Source of the DNA: an uncultured Clostridia bacterium
GTDB taxonomy: Bacteria; Bacillota; Clostridia; Oscillospirales; Acutalibacteraceae
NCBI GenBank assembly: GCA_944380775.1
Contig: CALWIP010000018.1
Location: 1 to 52,698, forward strand
Direction: 5' to 3'
Length of the DNA: 52,698 bases
Each line of letters begins with the position of its first letter. Position 1 is the first letter of the stretch. A model generated the notes under the pieces. The model saw nothing but the letters and a program-made list of their open reading frames with translations. It was not told the DNA's origin and did not search any database. Shown in pieces: positions 42,539-51,563 of this stretch. A program made the position numbers and the translations under genes.

Positions 42539-43321
42539 TCACCTCCCGGGGGCCTGCGCGGCGGGGCCCTCCCCGCCGAAGGGCGGATAAAACACGCGGT
42601 GCAGGTACAGCCCGCAGGCCGGCGCGGTCGGCCCGGCGCGGCCGCGGTCCCGCGCCGCCAAAATTCCGGGGATCGCGTCCGGCGGGAATTTCCCCTGCGC
42701 AATGCGCAGCAGCGTCCCTACCATAATCCGGACCATGTTGTACAAAAACCCGTCGGCGGCGACGGCGAACGTCACGAGGTCCCCCTCGCGGAAGACCTCC
42801 GCGCGCGTCACGGTGCGGACAAAATCGCCCGGGGCGCGGCCGTCCAGCGTGCAGAACGACGTAAAGTCGTGCGCGCCGAGGAAATCCTGCGCGGCGCGGT
42901 TGAGGACCGCCTCGTCGAGCGGGTACCAGTAGTGCAGCGCCAGGCCCTCGCGGAACGGGTCGCGCACCGGATGGTTCCAAATCTGGTAGAGGTATTCCTT
43001 CCCCGCGCACGAATACCGCGCGTGGAACGAGAGCGGCGCCTCCCGGCAGGAGGTGACGGCGATGTCGCCGGGCAGGAAGTGGTTCAGCGCCCGCAGCAGC
43101 CGTTCGCACGGGATGCCGCTTTCGGTCTTCATGCTGACGGCGTATTCCAGCGCATGCACGCCGGAATCGGTGCGGCTGCACCCCTTGATCTCCGGCGCGG
43201 CGCCGAGCACGCGCCGCAGCGCCTCTTGGAACACGGCCTGCACGGCGAGCGCGTTCTGCTGCACCTGCCAGCCGTGGTAGCGGCGGCCGTCGTAGCGGAT
43301 GAAAAATAACAGGTTGCGCAT
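42539..43321 (-). CDS. truA: tRNA pseudouridine synthase A
   Basis: Forms pseudouridine at positions 38-40 of tRNA anticodon arms. A 260-residue protein with the catalytic motif GCSRTDSGVHA containing Asp52, plus FHARYSCAGKEYLYQIWN and DGFLYNMVRIMVGTLL, typical of TruA. Start ATG at 43321 follows AAAGGAACCTCCC. Located after ecfT with a 19-base gap; the ecfA1-ecfA2-ecfT-truA order is conserved in many Firmicutes. Confidence 0.96.
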   Translation of the reverse strand: MRNLLFFIRYDGRRYHGWQVQQNALAVQAVFQEALRRVLGAAPEIKGCSRTDSGVHALEYAVSMKTESGIPCERLLRALNHFLPGDIAVTSCREAPLSFHARYSCAGKEYLYQIWNHPVRDPFREGLALHYWYPLDEAVLNRAAQDFLGAHDFTSFCTLDGRAPGDFVRTVTRAEVFREGDLVTFAVAADGFLYNMVRIMVGTLLRIAQGKFPPDAIPGILAARDRGRAGPTAPACGLYLHRVFYPPFGGEGPAAQAPGR

Positions 43322-43340
43322 GGGAGGTTCCTTTCCCCGC

Positions 43341-44153
43341 TCAACGCAGGAACGGCAGGAAAATATTGCACAGGGCCACCGCGGCGGCAAAGCCGGCGGC
43401 GGCCAGCAGCGCCAGGTAGTCGCCGCGCGCCGCGCGCAGCACCTTCATCTTGGTGCGGCCCTCGCCGCCGCGGTAGCAGCGGCATTCCATCGCTGTGGCG
43501 AGGTCGTACGCCCGGCGGAACGCCGAGACGAAGAGCGGGATTAAAATGGGGATGAGCGCGCGGATGCGCTGGAAGACGCCGCCGCTCTCGAGGTCCGCGC
43601 CGCGCGCCTTCTGCGCGCTCATGATCTTGTCCGTTTCTTCGAGCAGCGTCGGCACAAAGCGCAGCGCAATGGTCATGATCATCGCGATTTCATGCACGCG
43701 GATGTGGAAGACCCCCAGCGGCTTCATTGCGCGCTCGAGCGCGTCGGTGAGCTGGGTAGGCGAGGTGGTGTAGGTGAGCGCCGCGCTGAGCAGGATGAGG
43801 CAGACGATGCGCGCGGCGATGAACACGGCGTTGGAGACGCCGCCGGTGGTGATGCGCAAAAAGCCCCACTGCCAGAGGGGTTCGCCGCTGCCGTAAAAGA
43901 GGTTGAGCGCGGCCGTAAAGAGGATGAGCACAAGGATGCCCTTGAGGCTTTTGAGGTACTGCCGCAGCGAAATGCCGGAGATGCCGGCGGCCGTGAGCAC
44001 CAGCGCGGCCGAGACGGCCAGGCTGGCGAAATTATTCGCAACAAACACGAGCACAATGCCCGCCACGGTGAGGCCGAGCTTGAAGCGCGGGTCCATGCGG
44101 TGCAGCGGCGAGCGCCCGGGGATATATTGCCCCAGCGTGATGTTACTGAACAT
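43341..44153 (-). CDS. ecfT: ECF transporter transmembrane subunit EcfT
   Basis: Membrane scaffold of the group II energy-coupling factor module that powers several vitamin-binding S components. The 270-residue protein has about five to six hydrophobic helices and the coupling motif KARGAD (Ala-Arg-Gly) near residue 192, plus a second related site, MECRCYRGG, near 228. The beginning (GQYIPGRSPLHRMDPRFKLG) is characteristic. Start ATG at 44153 lies inside the 3' end of ecfA2 (11-base overlap). QueT at 29239 is a plausible client. Confidence 0.95.
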   Translation of the reverse strand: MFSNITLGQYIPGRSPLHRMDPRFKLGLTVAGIVLVFVANNFASLAVSAALVLTAAGISGISLRQYLKSLKGILVLILFTAALNLFYGSGEPLWQWGFLRITTGGVSNAVFIAARIVCLILLSAALTYTTSPTQLTDALERAMKPLGVFHIRVHEIAMIMTIALRFVPTLLEETDKIMSAQKARGADLESGGVFQRIRALIPILIPLFVSAFRRAYDLATAMECRCYRGGEGRTKMKVLRAARGDYLALLAAAGFAAAVALCNIFLPFLR

Positions 44154-45018
44154 GCAGCAGCCCCCTTTCCCGCAGCACCGGCGCCAGCTGGCGGATGGCG
44201 TCCTCCAGCGTGAGCACGCCCGGCGCAACCGGGTAGCCGCCGCGCCGCAGCCGGTCCATAATCTTCGTCACCTGCGGCACGCGCAGGCCCATCCGCTCCA
44301 GTTCCTCGCCGTGGGCGAACACTTTGGCGGTGCGGTCGAAGAACGCGGCGCGCCCGTGGTCCATGACCAGCACGCGGCCCGCCACGCGGGCAATGTCCTC
44401 CATGCTGTGCGACACCAGCAGCACCGTGTTCTGGCGCAGACGGTGGTAGCTCTGGATCTGCGAAAGCAGCACGTCGCGGCCGTGCGGGTCCAGGCCGGCG
44501 GCGGGCTCGTCGAGCACGAGCACGTCGGGGTCCATTGCGATGACGCCGGCGATGGCGGCGCGGCGCTTCTCCCCGCCGGAGAGCTCAAACGGCGAGCGGT
44601 CCAACAGCTCGGGGCGCAGGCCGGCGAATTCCGCGGCGCGGCGCACGCGGTCCTCCACCTCCCCGCCGGAGAGGCCCATGTTCCGCGGCCCGAACGCGAT
44701 GTCGGCGCGCACGGTCTCCTCGAAGAGCTGGTACTCCGGGTACTGGAACACCATGCCCACGCGGAAGCGAACCTCGCGGATTTTTTTCGGCTCGGCCCAG
44801 ATGTCGCGCCCTTCGAGCAGCACCTGCCCGGCGGTGGGGCGCAGCAGCCCGTTGAGCTGCTGGATGAGCGTCGATTTCCCCGAGCCCGTGTGCCCGATGA
44901 TGCCGATTAATTCGCCCTGGCGCACGCTCAGGTCCACGTGGTCCACGGCCACCTTGCTCATGGAGGTGCCGTGGCCGTATTCATATGTCAGGCCTTTGGT
45001 TTCCAAAATCGCCGGCAT
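44143..45018 (-). CDS. ecfA2: ECF transporter ATPase EcfA2
   Basis: ABC ATPase of the ECF module, 291 residues. Walker A GHTGSGKST (about 42-50), Q loop FQYPEYQLF, signature LSGGEKRR, Walker B VLVLDEPAAGLD and switch His (LLVSHSMED). The second of the pair, by its position after ecfA1 and the GMVFQYPEYQLFE pattern. Starts 3 bases after ecfA1 stop and overlaps ecfT by 11 bases, so the three are translated together. Confidence 0.95.
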   Translation of the reverse strand: MPAILETKGLTYEYGHGTSMSKVAVDHVDLSVRQGELIGIIGHTGSGKSTLIQQLNGLLRPTAGQVLLEGRDIWAEPKKIREVRFRVGMVFQYPEYQLFEETVRADIAFGPRNMGLSGGEVEDRVRRAAEFAGLRPELLDRSPFELSGGEKRRAAIAGVIAMDPDVLVLDEPAAGLDPHGRDVLLSQIQSYHRLRQNTVLLVSHSMEDIARVAGRVLVMDHGRAAFFDRTAKVFAHGEELERMGLRVPQVTKIMDRLRRGGYPVAPGVLTLEDAIRQLAPVLRERGLLHVQ

Positions 45019-45021
45019 CGT

Positions 45022-45867
45022 TCAGCCCCCCAACAAGAGTTCCAGCGCGGCGGCGCATTCGTCTTCATCTAAAATCCCGTCCGGCAGCGCGCAGCCCATC
45101 GCCTTGAGGCGGTAGGCGAGCTCGGTGGCCTGCGGCACGTCCAGCGCGTGCTTTTTCAAAAGCTCCACTTGCGAGAACACCTCGCGCGGCGGGCCGTCCA
45201 GCAGCACGCGGCCGTTGTCCATGACCACCACGCGCCCGGCGCGCACGGCCTCGTCCATGTAATGGGTAATGAGCACCACGGTGATGCCGCGTTCGCGGTT
45301 GAGGCGCAGCACGGCGTCGAGGACCTCTTCGCGGCCGCGCGGGTCGAGCATGGCGGTCGGCTCGTCGAGCACGATGCACTCCGGCTCCATAGCCAAAATG
45401 CCGGCGATGGCCACGCGCTGTTTCTGCCCGCCGGAGAGCTTGTACGGCGCGTCGAGCGCGTGGTCCTGCATGCCGACGGCGCGCAGCGCGGCGTCGACCC
45501 GGCGGCGGATTTCCTCCGGCGGCACGCCGAGGTTTTCCGGCCCGAAGGCGACGTCTTCCTCGACGACGCTGGCGACGAGCTGGTTGTCCGGGTTTTGTAG
45601 CACGAGGCCGACGCGGCGGCGGATTTCATATTTGAGCGATTCGTCGGCGGTATCCATCCCGGCGGCGTACACCTTGCCGCCGCTGGGCAGCAGCATGGCG
45701 TTGAACTGCTTGGCCATGGTGGATTTCCCCGAGCCGTTGTGCCCGAGCAGCGCGACGAATTCGCCTTTTTTCACTTGGAGCGTCACGCCGCAGAGCACCT
45801 CGCGCGGGGCTTCGCCTTCGCCCGGCGCGTAGGAAAAATGCAGGTCAATGGTTTGCAGGTGATCCAT
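45022..45867 (-). CDS. ecfA1: ECF transporter ATPase EcfA1
   Basis: Partner ABC ATPase of the ECF module, 281 residues. Walker [10 protein letters not shown] (about 42-50), [13 protein letters not shown] at the Q loop (the EcfA1 pattern), signature LSGGQKQR, Walker [14 protein letters not shown], switch His in VLITHYMDE. Start ATG follows AAAGGAGCCTTCCC. Its beginning overlaps the 3' end of the metallophosphoesterase gene by 23 bases, so the phosphoesterase gene is in the same operon. Confidence 0.95.
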   Translation of the reverse strand: MDHLQTIDLHFSYAPGEGEAPREVLCGVTLQVKKGEFVALLGHNGSGKSTMAKQFNAMLLPSGGKVYAAGMDTADESLKYEIRRRVGLVLQNPDNQLVASVVEEDVAFGPENLGVPPEEIRRRVDAALRAVGMQDHALDAPYKLSGGQKQRVAIAGILAMEPECIVLDEPTAMLDPRGREEVLDAVLRLNRERGITVVLITHYMDEAVRAGRVVVMDNGRVLLDGPPREVFSQVELLKKHALDVPQATELAYRLKAMGCALPDGILDEDECAAALELLLGG

Positions 45868-46726
45868 GGGAAGGCTCCTTTCGCAGCGTGATGACGGGCA
45901 GTTCCGGCGGCAGGCCGAAGCGCAGGGCCGGTTTGCCGCCGAGGCCGCGGCTGACGACCATCTGGGCGCGGCCGAGGCGGTAGCGCCCGCCGCTGAAGCG
46001 GGGGAAAAATTCGCGTTCCGGAGAGAGCAGGCCGCCCTGCGCGCCCGCCAGCGCCACGGCCCCGCCGTGCATGTGCCCCGCGAGCACGAGGCCCGCGCCC
46101 CAGCGCGCGTAAGCGGGGAAGAACAGCGGGTCGTGCGCCAAGAGCACGCAAAAGCCCTGCGGCGGCGGGAAGACCGCGGCCAGCCGCGAGGCGGAAAAAT
46201 ACGACGCGCGGCTTTCGGCGTCGTACTGCGCGTGGTAGTAGCGCAGCGGGAGTTCCAGCCCGTAGAACGGGAGCGAAGCGCCGGCCCGGCGCAGCGTGTA
46301 GCGCTCGTTGCACAGGCAGACGGCCCCGGCGCGGCGCACGGCCTCTAAAATGCGGGCGTAGCGCGCGGGGGTTTGGCGCTGCTCGTGGTTGCCGGGGACG
46401 TAGAGCACCGTCAGCTCCGCCGCGAGCGCGTGCAGCAGGCGGTAGGCCCGGGGGTCTTCTTCCGGGGGGAGTTCTTCCAGGTCCCCCGTGAAGACGGCGA
46501 GGTCCGGGCGCGCGCGGCGCACAGCTTCCACCAAGAAGCGGCCGTCTTTGCCGAAGCGCCGGCCGTGCAGGTCTGAGAGGTGCGCGATGCGCAGGCCGTC
46601 GAACGCCGCGGGCAAATCCGCCCAAACGTCATAGCGCACGGTGCGCGGCACGCACGAAGCGCCGAGCGCCGCCGCCCCCGCCGCGCAAAGCAGCGCGGCC
46701 GCCGTTCGTTTCCGCATGCGGGTCAT
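45845..46726 (-). CDS. Membrane-anchored metallophosphoesterase (YkuE/calcineurin-like)
   Basis: A 293-residue binuclear-metal phosphoesterase. After an N-terminal hydrophobic segment ([17 protein letters not shown], a signal anchor or lipoprotein-like signal) come the family blocks HLSDLHG, FTGDLEE, VPGNHEQ, LLAHDP and AGHMHGG, all ligands intact. Family members include YkuE-type phosphoesterases; substrate unknown. Start: the ATG at 46726 overlaps the TGA of the upstream gene, but an ATG at 46717 has better ribosome-binding-site spacing (GGAGGG, 9 bases). The 3' end overlaps ecfA1. Confidence 0.88.
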   Translation of the reverse strand: MTRMRKRTAAALLCAAGAAALGASCVPRTVRYDVWADLPAAFDGLRIAHLSDLHGRRFGKDGRFLVEAVRRARPDLAVFTGDLEELPPEEDPRAYRLLHALAAELTVLYVPGNHEQRQTPARYARILEAVRRAGAVCLCNERYTLRRAGASLPFYGLELPLRYYHAQYDAESRASYFSASRLAAVFPPPQGFCVLLAHDPLFFPAYARWGAGLVLAGHMHGGAVALAGAQGGLLSPEREFFPRFSGGRYRLGRAQMVVSRGLGGKPALRFGLPPELPVITLRKEPSHGSPANH

Positions 46727-47085
46727 CCCTCCGTCCCGGGGCCGCCGGGGCCCGGCTGTTGCAGTTTCCTGGATTTTTCCTCGAACTGTTTTTTCGAAAT
46801 GAGCTTCTGCTCATACAGCTTTTGCAGCGTGGCGAGCTTTTGCTCGGGGCTGCGGCGGCGCAGGCGGCCGCGGAGCTTTTCGTCGTCGAGGTTGAATTCC
46901 CGCAGGACGAGGAAGCCCTCTTTCCCGAGGAAGACCGTGGCCACGGCGGCCAGCAGCGTGAACACGACGCCGGCCCCGCCGAACTGCGGGATGCCGAGGA
47001 ACAGGCCCGTGATGACGCAGGCCATGCCGCCCGCCATGCCGACGCCGTAGCGCGGTTTTTTCAGTTTGAGTTTCACCTTGCGCAT
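46723..47085 (-). CDS. Small membrane protein with SHOCT-like C-terminus
   Basis: A 120-residue protein. Basic N-terminus, two transmembrane segments (VGMAGGMACVITGLFLGI; GAGVVFTLLAAVATVFLG), then a charged helical tail whose last part, LQKLYEQKLISKKQFEEKSR, matches the SHOCT (short C-terminal) pattern, where a helix-turn-helix follows Leu-Ile-Ser/Thr. SHOCT domains usually mediate assembly. Start ATG lies 3 bases after the methyltransferase stop. Its stop overlaps the phosphoesterase start (ATGA). Confidence 0.75.
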   Translation of the reverse strand: MRKVKLKLKKPRYGVGMAGGMACVITGLFLGIPQFGGAGVVFTLLAAVATVFLGKEGFLVLREFNLDDEKLRGRLRRRSPEQKLATLQKLYEQKLISKKQFEEKSRKLQQPGPGGPGTEG

Positions 47086-47088
47086 GCG

Positions 47089-47946
47089 TCATTCCTCCCA
47101 AACAGCGGTGCTGCCGCACGGCAGCGTCAGGCCGCTCGACCGCACCGGCAGGCCGATCTCCCCGGACCAGATGCGCCCGCCGAAGCGTTTCTGCACGAGC
47201 GCGCCCAGCAGGTATTCCATTACGGCGGGGGAGAGGCCGGTGGTGTACGAATTGAGCAAAAAGAACAGCGGCTGCGGCGAGAGCAGCGCGGCGCATTGTT
47301 CCACCAGCGCGTAGAGCTGCTCTTCGAGTTTCCACACCTCGCCGCCCGGCCCGCGCCCGTAGGACGGCGGGTCCATAATCACCGCGTCGTAAAAATTGCC
47401 GCGGCGCAGCTCGCGCTGTACGAATTTCCCGCAGTCGTCCACGAGCCAGCGCACGGGTTTTTCCCGCAGGCCGCTGGCTTCGGCGTTTTCCTTGGCCCAG
47501 GCGACCATGCCTTTCGAGGCGTCCACGTGGCAGACCTGCGCCCCGGCCAGCGCGCACGCGAGCGACGCCGCGCCGGTGTACCCGAAGAGGTTCAGCACGC
47601 GCACAGGGCGGCCCGCCGCGCGGATTTTCGACATGGCGAAGTCCCAATTGACGGCCTGCTCGGGGAAAAGGCCGGTGTGCTTAAAGCCCATCGGCTTGAG
47701 GCGGAACGCCAGCTCCCCGTAGCGTACGCGCCACACGCCGGGCGTCTCGCGCCACTGTTCCCAGTGGCCGCCGCCGGTGCGCGAGCGCACATACCGCGCG
47801 TTCGCCTCGCGCCAAGGCCCTTCTTTCGGCGTATTCCAAATAATCTGCGGGTCCGGCCGGATCAAAAGGACCTCGCCCCAGCGTTCCAGCCGCTCCCCGC
47901 CGGAAGCGTCGAGCAGCTCATAATCTATCCATTGTGAAATCCGCAT
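47089..47946 (-). CDS. SAM-dependent RNA methyltransferase (RlmI/RlmK-like)
   Basis: A 285-residue protein. The class I SAM site is VLNLFGYTGAASLACALAGA near 118; HVDASKGMVAWAKENAEASG near 143 is motif II; the catalytic block is VIMDPPSYGRGP near 191. The RlmI/RlmK-type class methylates 23S rRNA cytosine or guanine; this one lacks the N-terminal PUA domain, so its target is uncertain. Start ATG at 47946, preceded by AAAAAAAGGAGAAGT from the repeat edge. The frame is open 221 codons further upstream, entirely through repeat sequence, and that extension is rejected. Confidence 0.88.
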   Translation of the reverse strand: MRISQWIDYELLDASGGERLERWGEVLLIRPDPQIIWNTPKEGPWREANARYVRSRTGGGHWEQWRETPGVWRVRYGELAFRLKPMGFKHTGLFPEQAVNWDFAMSKIRAAGRPVRVLNLFGYTGAASLACALAGAQVCHVDASKGMVAWAKENAEASGLREKPVRWLVDDCGKFVQRELRRGNFYDAVIMDPPSYGRGPGGEVWKLEEQLYALVEQCAALLSPQPLFFLLNSYTTGLSPAVMEYLLGALVQKRFGGRIWSGEIGLPVRSSGLTLPCGSTAVWEE

Positions 47947-47951
47947 ACTTC

Positions 47952-48303
47952 TCCTTTTTTTACGTCGCGCATCGCGGCCTCCTGACGTCGGCCTTACCCC
48001 GGCGTAGAACGGTTCGGTTTCTGCCCGCGTCACGGCCGTTGTGCAACACGCTTCCCAGGTGTCCGGTGCGAGAAAACCGCCTGCTAACAACGACCCCGCA
48101 CCTGCGGTGGGCACGCCGCGCCTTCGGCCTGCGGCCTTCCCGCGCAGAAAAACGGGTCCCGCCCTGCCCGCGAAAAGTCCCGGTTGTGCAACACATTTCC
48201 TGTGTGTCCGCCCCACGGGAGCGTCCCCTTTCTCTCGCGCGGCTGCGAGGGTCTTGTTTCGGTAACACTTTCCGCGCGGCAGTGGTCCAGGCTTTAGCCT
48301 GGC
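47952..48303 (-). repeat. Intergenic mosaic repeat, locus F (two units plus third module) upstream of the methyltransferase
   Basis: It fills the gap between glmM and the methyltransferase. From the methyltransferase side: A-rich end GCGCGACGTAAAAAAAGGAG, a main unit, the GTTGTTAGCAGGCGGTTTTC block, a second main unit, then CTCCCGTGG, GCGCGAGAGAAAG, GTGTTACCGAAACAAG and a CCAGGCT-AA-AGCCTGG hairpin abutting the glmM stop. It is the most complete copy in the window and shows the module order best. Confidence 0.8.
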
Positions 48304-48305
48304 GC

Positions 48306-49655
48306 TCAGCAGAGGCGGTCTCGGATGACGGCGGCGACGCCGTCGGCGAGGGCCTGGATTTCCTCCAGGCTTTCGCCCTCGACCATCACGCGCAGCAGCG
48401 GTTCCGTGCCAGAGGGCCGCACCACCACGCGCCCGCGGCGGCCGAGCGTTTCCTTGGCCTGCTCCACCGCGGCCTTGACCCCAGCGTCCGTGTAGAAGCG
48501 CAGCTTGCCTTCCGCGCTGACGGTGACGTTCACCATCACCTGCGGGTAGCGTTCCATCAGCGTGGCGAGGCTCGAAAGGCGCGCGCCGCGCCGCCGCAGG
48601 ATGCTGCAAAGCTGCGCGCCGGTCAGCTGCCCGTCGCCCGTGGTGGCGAAATCCAGGAAAATAATATGCCCCGACTGCTCCCCGCCGAAATTATATTCTT
48701 CCAGCAGCATTTCTTCGAGGACATAGCGGTCGCCGACCTTCGTCGCCTCGAATTTCACGCCGTTTTCGGCGCAGAACCGCTGGAACCCCAAATTCGTCAT
48801 GATGGTGCCGACAACGGCGCCGCGCGCGAGCTTCCCGCGCGATTTCAAATCCAGCGCGCAGATCGCCATCATGAAATCGCCGTCTACCAGGTTCCCGTTT
48901 TCGTCCACCGCCAGGCAGCGGTCCGCGTCGCCGTCAAACGCAAGGCCGAGGTCGAGCCCGTTTTCCTTGACGAACGCCTGCAGCGCCTCCATGTGCGTGG
49001 AACCGCAGCCGTCGTTGATGTTCACGCCGTTCGGGCGGTCCGCCAGCATGTGGCACTCCGCGCCCAGCTCTGTGAACAGCCGCTCCGCCGTGCGCGACGC
49101 AGACCCGTTGGCGCAGTCCAGGCCTATGCGCATCCCCGTGAGCGCAAACGGCACCGTGCTCTTGACGTGGTCAATGTAATCTTTCACGGCGTTTTCCGCA
49201 AACGTGACGCTGCCCACGCCGCCGCCCGTCGGGGCCTGCGGCGCGTCCGCCTCGTCCAGCACCAGCGACTCCACCTGCTCTTCCAGCGCGTCCGGCAGCT
49301 TGTAGCCGTCCCCGCTGAAAATCTTGATCCCGTTGAATTCATACGGGTTGTGCGACGCCGAGATCATCACGCCCGCGTCCGCCTTATATTTCCCCACCAG
49401 GAACGCCACCGCCGGCGTCGGCACGACGCCGAGCTTGACGACGTTCGCGCCCACCGAGCAAAGGCCCGCCGAGAGCGCGTCTTCCAGCATGTCGGAGGAA
49501 AGGCGCGTGTCCTTGCCGATTAAAATGCGCGGGTGGCGGTGGTTGCCGTCTGTGAGCACCTGCGCGGCCGCCCGGCCGATCTTCATCGCCAGCTCGCACG
49601 TCAATTCCTGGTTCGCGACGCCGCGCACGCCGTCTGTCCCAAACAATCTTCCCAT
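48306..49655 (-). CDS. glmM: Phosphoglucosamine mutase GlmM
   Basis: Interconverts glucosamine-6-phosphate and glucosamine-1-phosphate for UDP-GlcNAc and cell-wall synthesis. The 449-residue protein has FGTDGVRG at 5-12, the catalytic Ser101 in MISASHNPYEFNG, the metal loop FDGDADRCL near 240, and the phosphate-binding RPSGTEPLLRV near 411. Length is standard. Start ATG at 49655 has only a moderate ribosome-binding site (GAGGAAGGTCTGAT). I see no glmS ribozyme or other RNA in front; the 108-base gap to ruvB is AT-rich without a clear promoter. Confidence 0.97.
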   Translation of the reverse strand: MGRLFGTDGVRGVANQELTCELAMKIGRAAAQVLTDGNHRHPRILIGKDTRLSSDMLEDALSAGLCSVGANVVKLGVVPTPAVAFLVGKYKADAGVMISASHNPYEFNGIKIFSGDGYKLPDALEEQVESLVLDEADAPQAPTGGGVGSVTFAENAVKDYIDHVKSTVPFALTGMRIGLDCANGSASRTAERLFTELGAECHMLADRPNGVNINDGCGSTHMEALQAFVKENGLDLGLAFDGDADRCLAVDENGNLVDGDFMMAICALDLKSRGKLARGAVVGTIMTNLGFQRFCAENGVKFEATKVGDRYVLEEMLLEEYNFGGEQSGHIIFLDFATTGDGQLTGAQLCSILRRRGARLSSLATLMERYPQVMVNVTVSAEGKLRFYTDAGVKAAVEQAKETLGRRGRVVVRPSGTEPLLRVMVEGESLEEIQALADGVAAVIRDRLC

Positions 49656-49763
49656 ATCAGACCTTCCTCTCGTCCCAGATCATCTCTTATTTTTTGAATG
49701 ATTTCTAAAAAATGAATTCGCAGCCCGCCCAATCACGAGCGAAAAGATCCGCGCCCGCAGGGG

Positions 49764-50834
49764 TTATGCGCCGCCGGAAAACAGGCTCTGCTGCGGGTTT
49801 TCCGCGCCCGGCGGGGTTAAACCAAGATGCCGGTAAGCGGCGGCGGTGGCGCAGCGCCCGCGCGGGGTGCGGCTGAGGAACCCGATTTGCATGAGGTACG
49901 GCTCGTAGACGTCCTCAATGGTGACAGCTTCCTCGCCGATGGCGGCGGCGAGCGTTTCCAGGCCGACGGGCCCGCCGCCGTAGAAGCGGATCATCGCAGA
50001 GAGCATGCGGCGGTCGTTGGCGTCGAGGCCGAGCGCGTCGATCTCGAGCCGGTCGAGCGCGGTGCGGGCGGTCCCCTGCGTGATGACGCCGTCGCTCATC
50101 ACCTGGGCGAAGTCGCGCACGCGTCGCAGCATGCGGTTGGCCACGCGCGGCGTCCCGCGGGAGCGCGCGGCAATCTCGAGCGCGCCGTCCGGCTCGATGG
50201 CGATGCCCAAAATATTCGCGCTGCGCGTGACAATGCGGGAAAGTTCTTCCGCGGAATAGAGTTCCAGCCGGAGGATGACGCCGAACCGGTCGCGCAGCGG
50301 CGCCGAAAGCTGCCCGGCGCGCGTCGTCGCGCCCACGAGCGTGAATTTCGGCAGCGGCAGGTGGTAGGAAGCGGCCATTTGCCCTTTGCCGGTGACGATG
50401 TCGATGGCGAAATCTTCCATGGCGGGGTAGAGGATTTCCTCCACCGCGCGGGAGAGGCGGTGCACCTCGTCGATGAACAGCACGTCGCCGGGGTTGAGGT
50501 TGGTCAGCAGCGCGGCGAGGTCGCCGGGCTTTTCGATGGCCGGGCCGGAGGTGATGCGCAAATTGACGCCCAGCTCGTTGGCGATGATGCCCGCCAACGT
50601 GGTTTTTCCCAGGCCGGGCGGGCCGTAGAGCAGCACATGGTCCAGCGGCTCGCGGCGCTGCCGCGCAGCCTCAATGAACACCGTCAGGTTCTGTTTTGCC
50701 TTTTCCTGGCCGATATATTCCGCCAGCGCGCGGGGGCGCAGCGGGTTTTCCACCTCGGCGTCTTCCGGCGAATACTCCGGCTCGACAATGCGGTTTTCCA
50801 GGTCTAAATCATTTTCGCGGGCGTCCCAATCCAT
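49764..50834 (-). CDS. ruvB: Holliday junction branch migration helicase RuvB
   Basis: AAA+ motor of the RuvAB complex. A 356-residue protein; the first 30 residues are an acidic leader. Walker A GPPGLGKT at 71-78, Walker B FIDEVHRL, sensor GATTRAG, arginine finger region PLRDRFG, and the C-terminal winged helix with FLSRTPRGR. Start ATG follows AGAAAGGGGGCGGCGCG. It lies 119 bases after ruvA, a gap with AT-rich patches; a local promoter is possible (TTGATA element) but not convincing. Confidence 0.97.
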   Translation of the reverse strand: MDWDARENDLDLENRIVEPEYSPEDAEVENPLRPRALAEYIGQEKAKQNLTVFIEAARQRREPLDHVLLYGPPGLGKTTLAGIIANELGVNLRITSGPAIEKPGDLAALLTNLNPGDVLFIDEVHRLSRAVEEILYPAMEDFAIDIVTGKGQMAASYHLPLPKFTLVGATTRAGQLSAPLRDRFGVILRLELYSAEELSRIVTRSANILGIAIEPDGALEIAARSRGTPRVANRMLRRVRDFAQVMSDGVITQGTARTALDRLEIDALGLDANDRRMLSAMIRFYGGGPVGLETLAAAIGEEAVTIEDVYEPYLMQIGFLSRTPRGRCATAAAYRHLGLTPPGAENPQQSLFSGGA

Positions 50835-50953
50835 CGCGCCGCCCCCTTTCTATGCGGGGATCCGGTTCAAAATTGATCCGGTCCATCTATCAATAAAAAT
50901 CTCATCCCTTTAGATATCAACCAATGGATAAAAACGGCCCCCGTCCGGCGCGG

Positions 50954-51559
50954 TCATTTCAGAGACGCGGCCATTTCCTTGAGGGAAAGCCGGATGAGTT
51001 CCTCGACGGGGAGGGCGCTGTCGAACCGGGCGACGACGGCGGCGGCGTCCGCGGGGGCGTAGCCGAGCACGGCGAGGGCGCTGACGGCGTTCTGCGCGTT
51101 GCTGGAAGCGGAGACCGCGCCGGCCTGGGCAAAGGTGTCGCCGCCGGAGACGCCCATTTTTTTGACTTTGTCTTTGAGTTCGAGCGCGATGCGCTGGGCG
51201 AGCTTCGGGCCGACGCCGCTCGCGCGGGAGAGGGTGCGGCTGTCGCCGGAAGCGACGGCCATGGCGACCTGTTCGGGCGCGAGTTCCGAGAGGATGGCGA
51301 GCGCGACCTTGGGTCCGACGCCGCTGACGGCGGTGAGCATGCGGAAGCAGGCGCGTTCGGCGGGCGAAGCGAAGCCGTAGAGGTCGAGCGCGTCTTCTTT
51401 GACGTGCAGGTAGGTGTAAAGCGACACGGAGCCGCCCACCTGCGGCAGGCTGCGCTGGGTTTGGAGCGAGACGGCGCACTGGAAGCCGACGCCGCCGCAC
51501 TCGACCACGGCGAGGCCTGGTTCGAGGTGGACGAGTTTTCCTTTTACGCTGTAGAGCAT
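50954..51559 (-). CDS. ruvA: Holliday junction DNA-binding protein RuvA
   Basis: Tetrameric junction-binding partner of RuvB, 201 residues. N-terminal OB fold (MLYSVKGKLVHLEPGLAVVE), two helix-hairpin-helix motifs (LTAVSGVGPKVALAILSEL; RASGVGPKLAQRIALELKDK), and a C-terminal domain III (AVSALAVLGYAPADAAAVVA) that contacts RuvB. Normal length. Starts 4 bases after ruvC, so translation is coupled (GGAGG within the ruvC end). Confidence 0.97.
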   Translation of the reverse strand: MLYSVKGKLVHLEPGLAVVECGGVGFQCAVSLQTQRSLPQVGGSVSLYTYLHVKEDALDLYGFASPAERACFRMLTAVSGVGPKVALAILSELAPEQVAMAVASGDSRTLSRASGVGPKLAQRIALELKDKVKKMGVSGGDTFAQAGAVSASSNAQNAVSALAVLGYAPADAAAVVARFDSALPVEELIRLSLKEMAASLK

Positions 51560-51563
51560 GGGG

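Noticed and set aside
48055..48110. Integron attC site (GCTAACAAC-like string in the repeat)
   Set aside because: There is no paired core site, no integrase and no cassette structure; the string is one block of the mosaic repeat.
47947..48609. N-terminal extension of the methyltransferase by 221 codons (and similar extensions of the helicase, flippase and ruvC)
   Set aside because: The extensions read only through the mosaic repeats, contain the same peptide strings in unrelated genes, and lie upstream of a good ribosome-binding site and family-consistent start.
49656..49763. Promoter for glmM
   Set aside because: The AT-rich 108-base gap has several A/T runs but no -35/-10 pair with acceptable spacing; glmM may be read from ruv transcripts.
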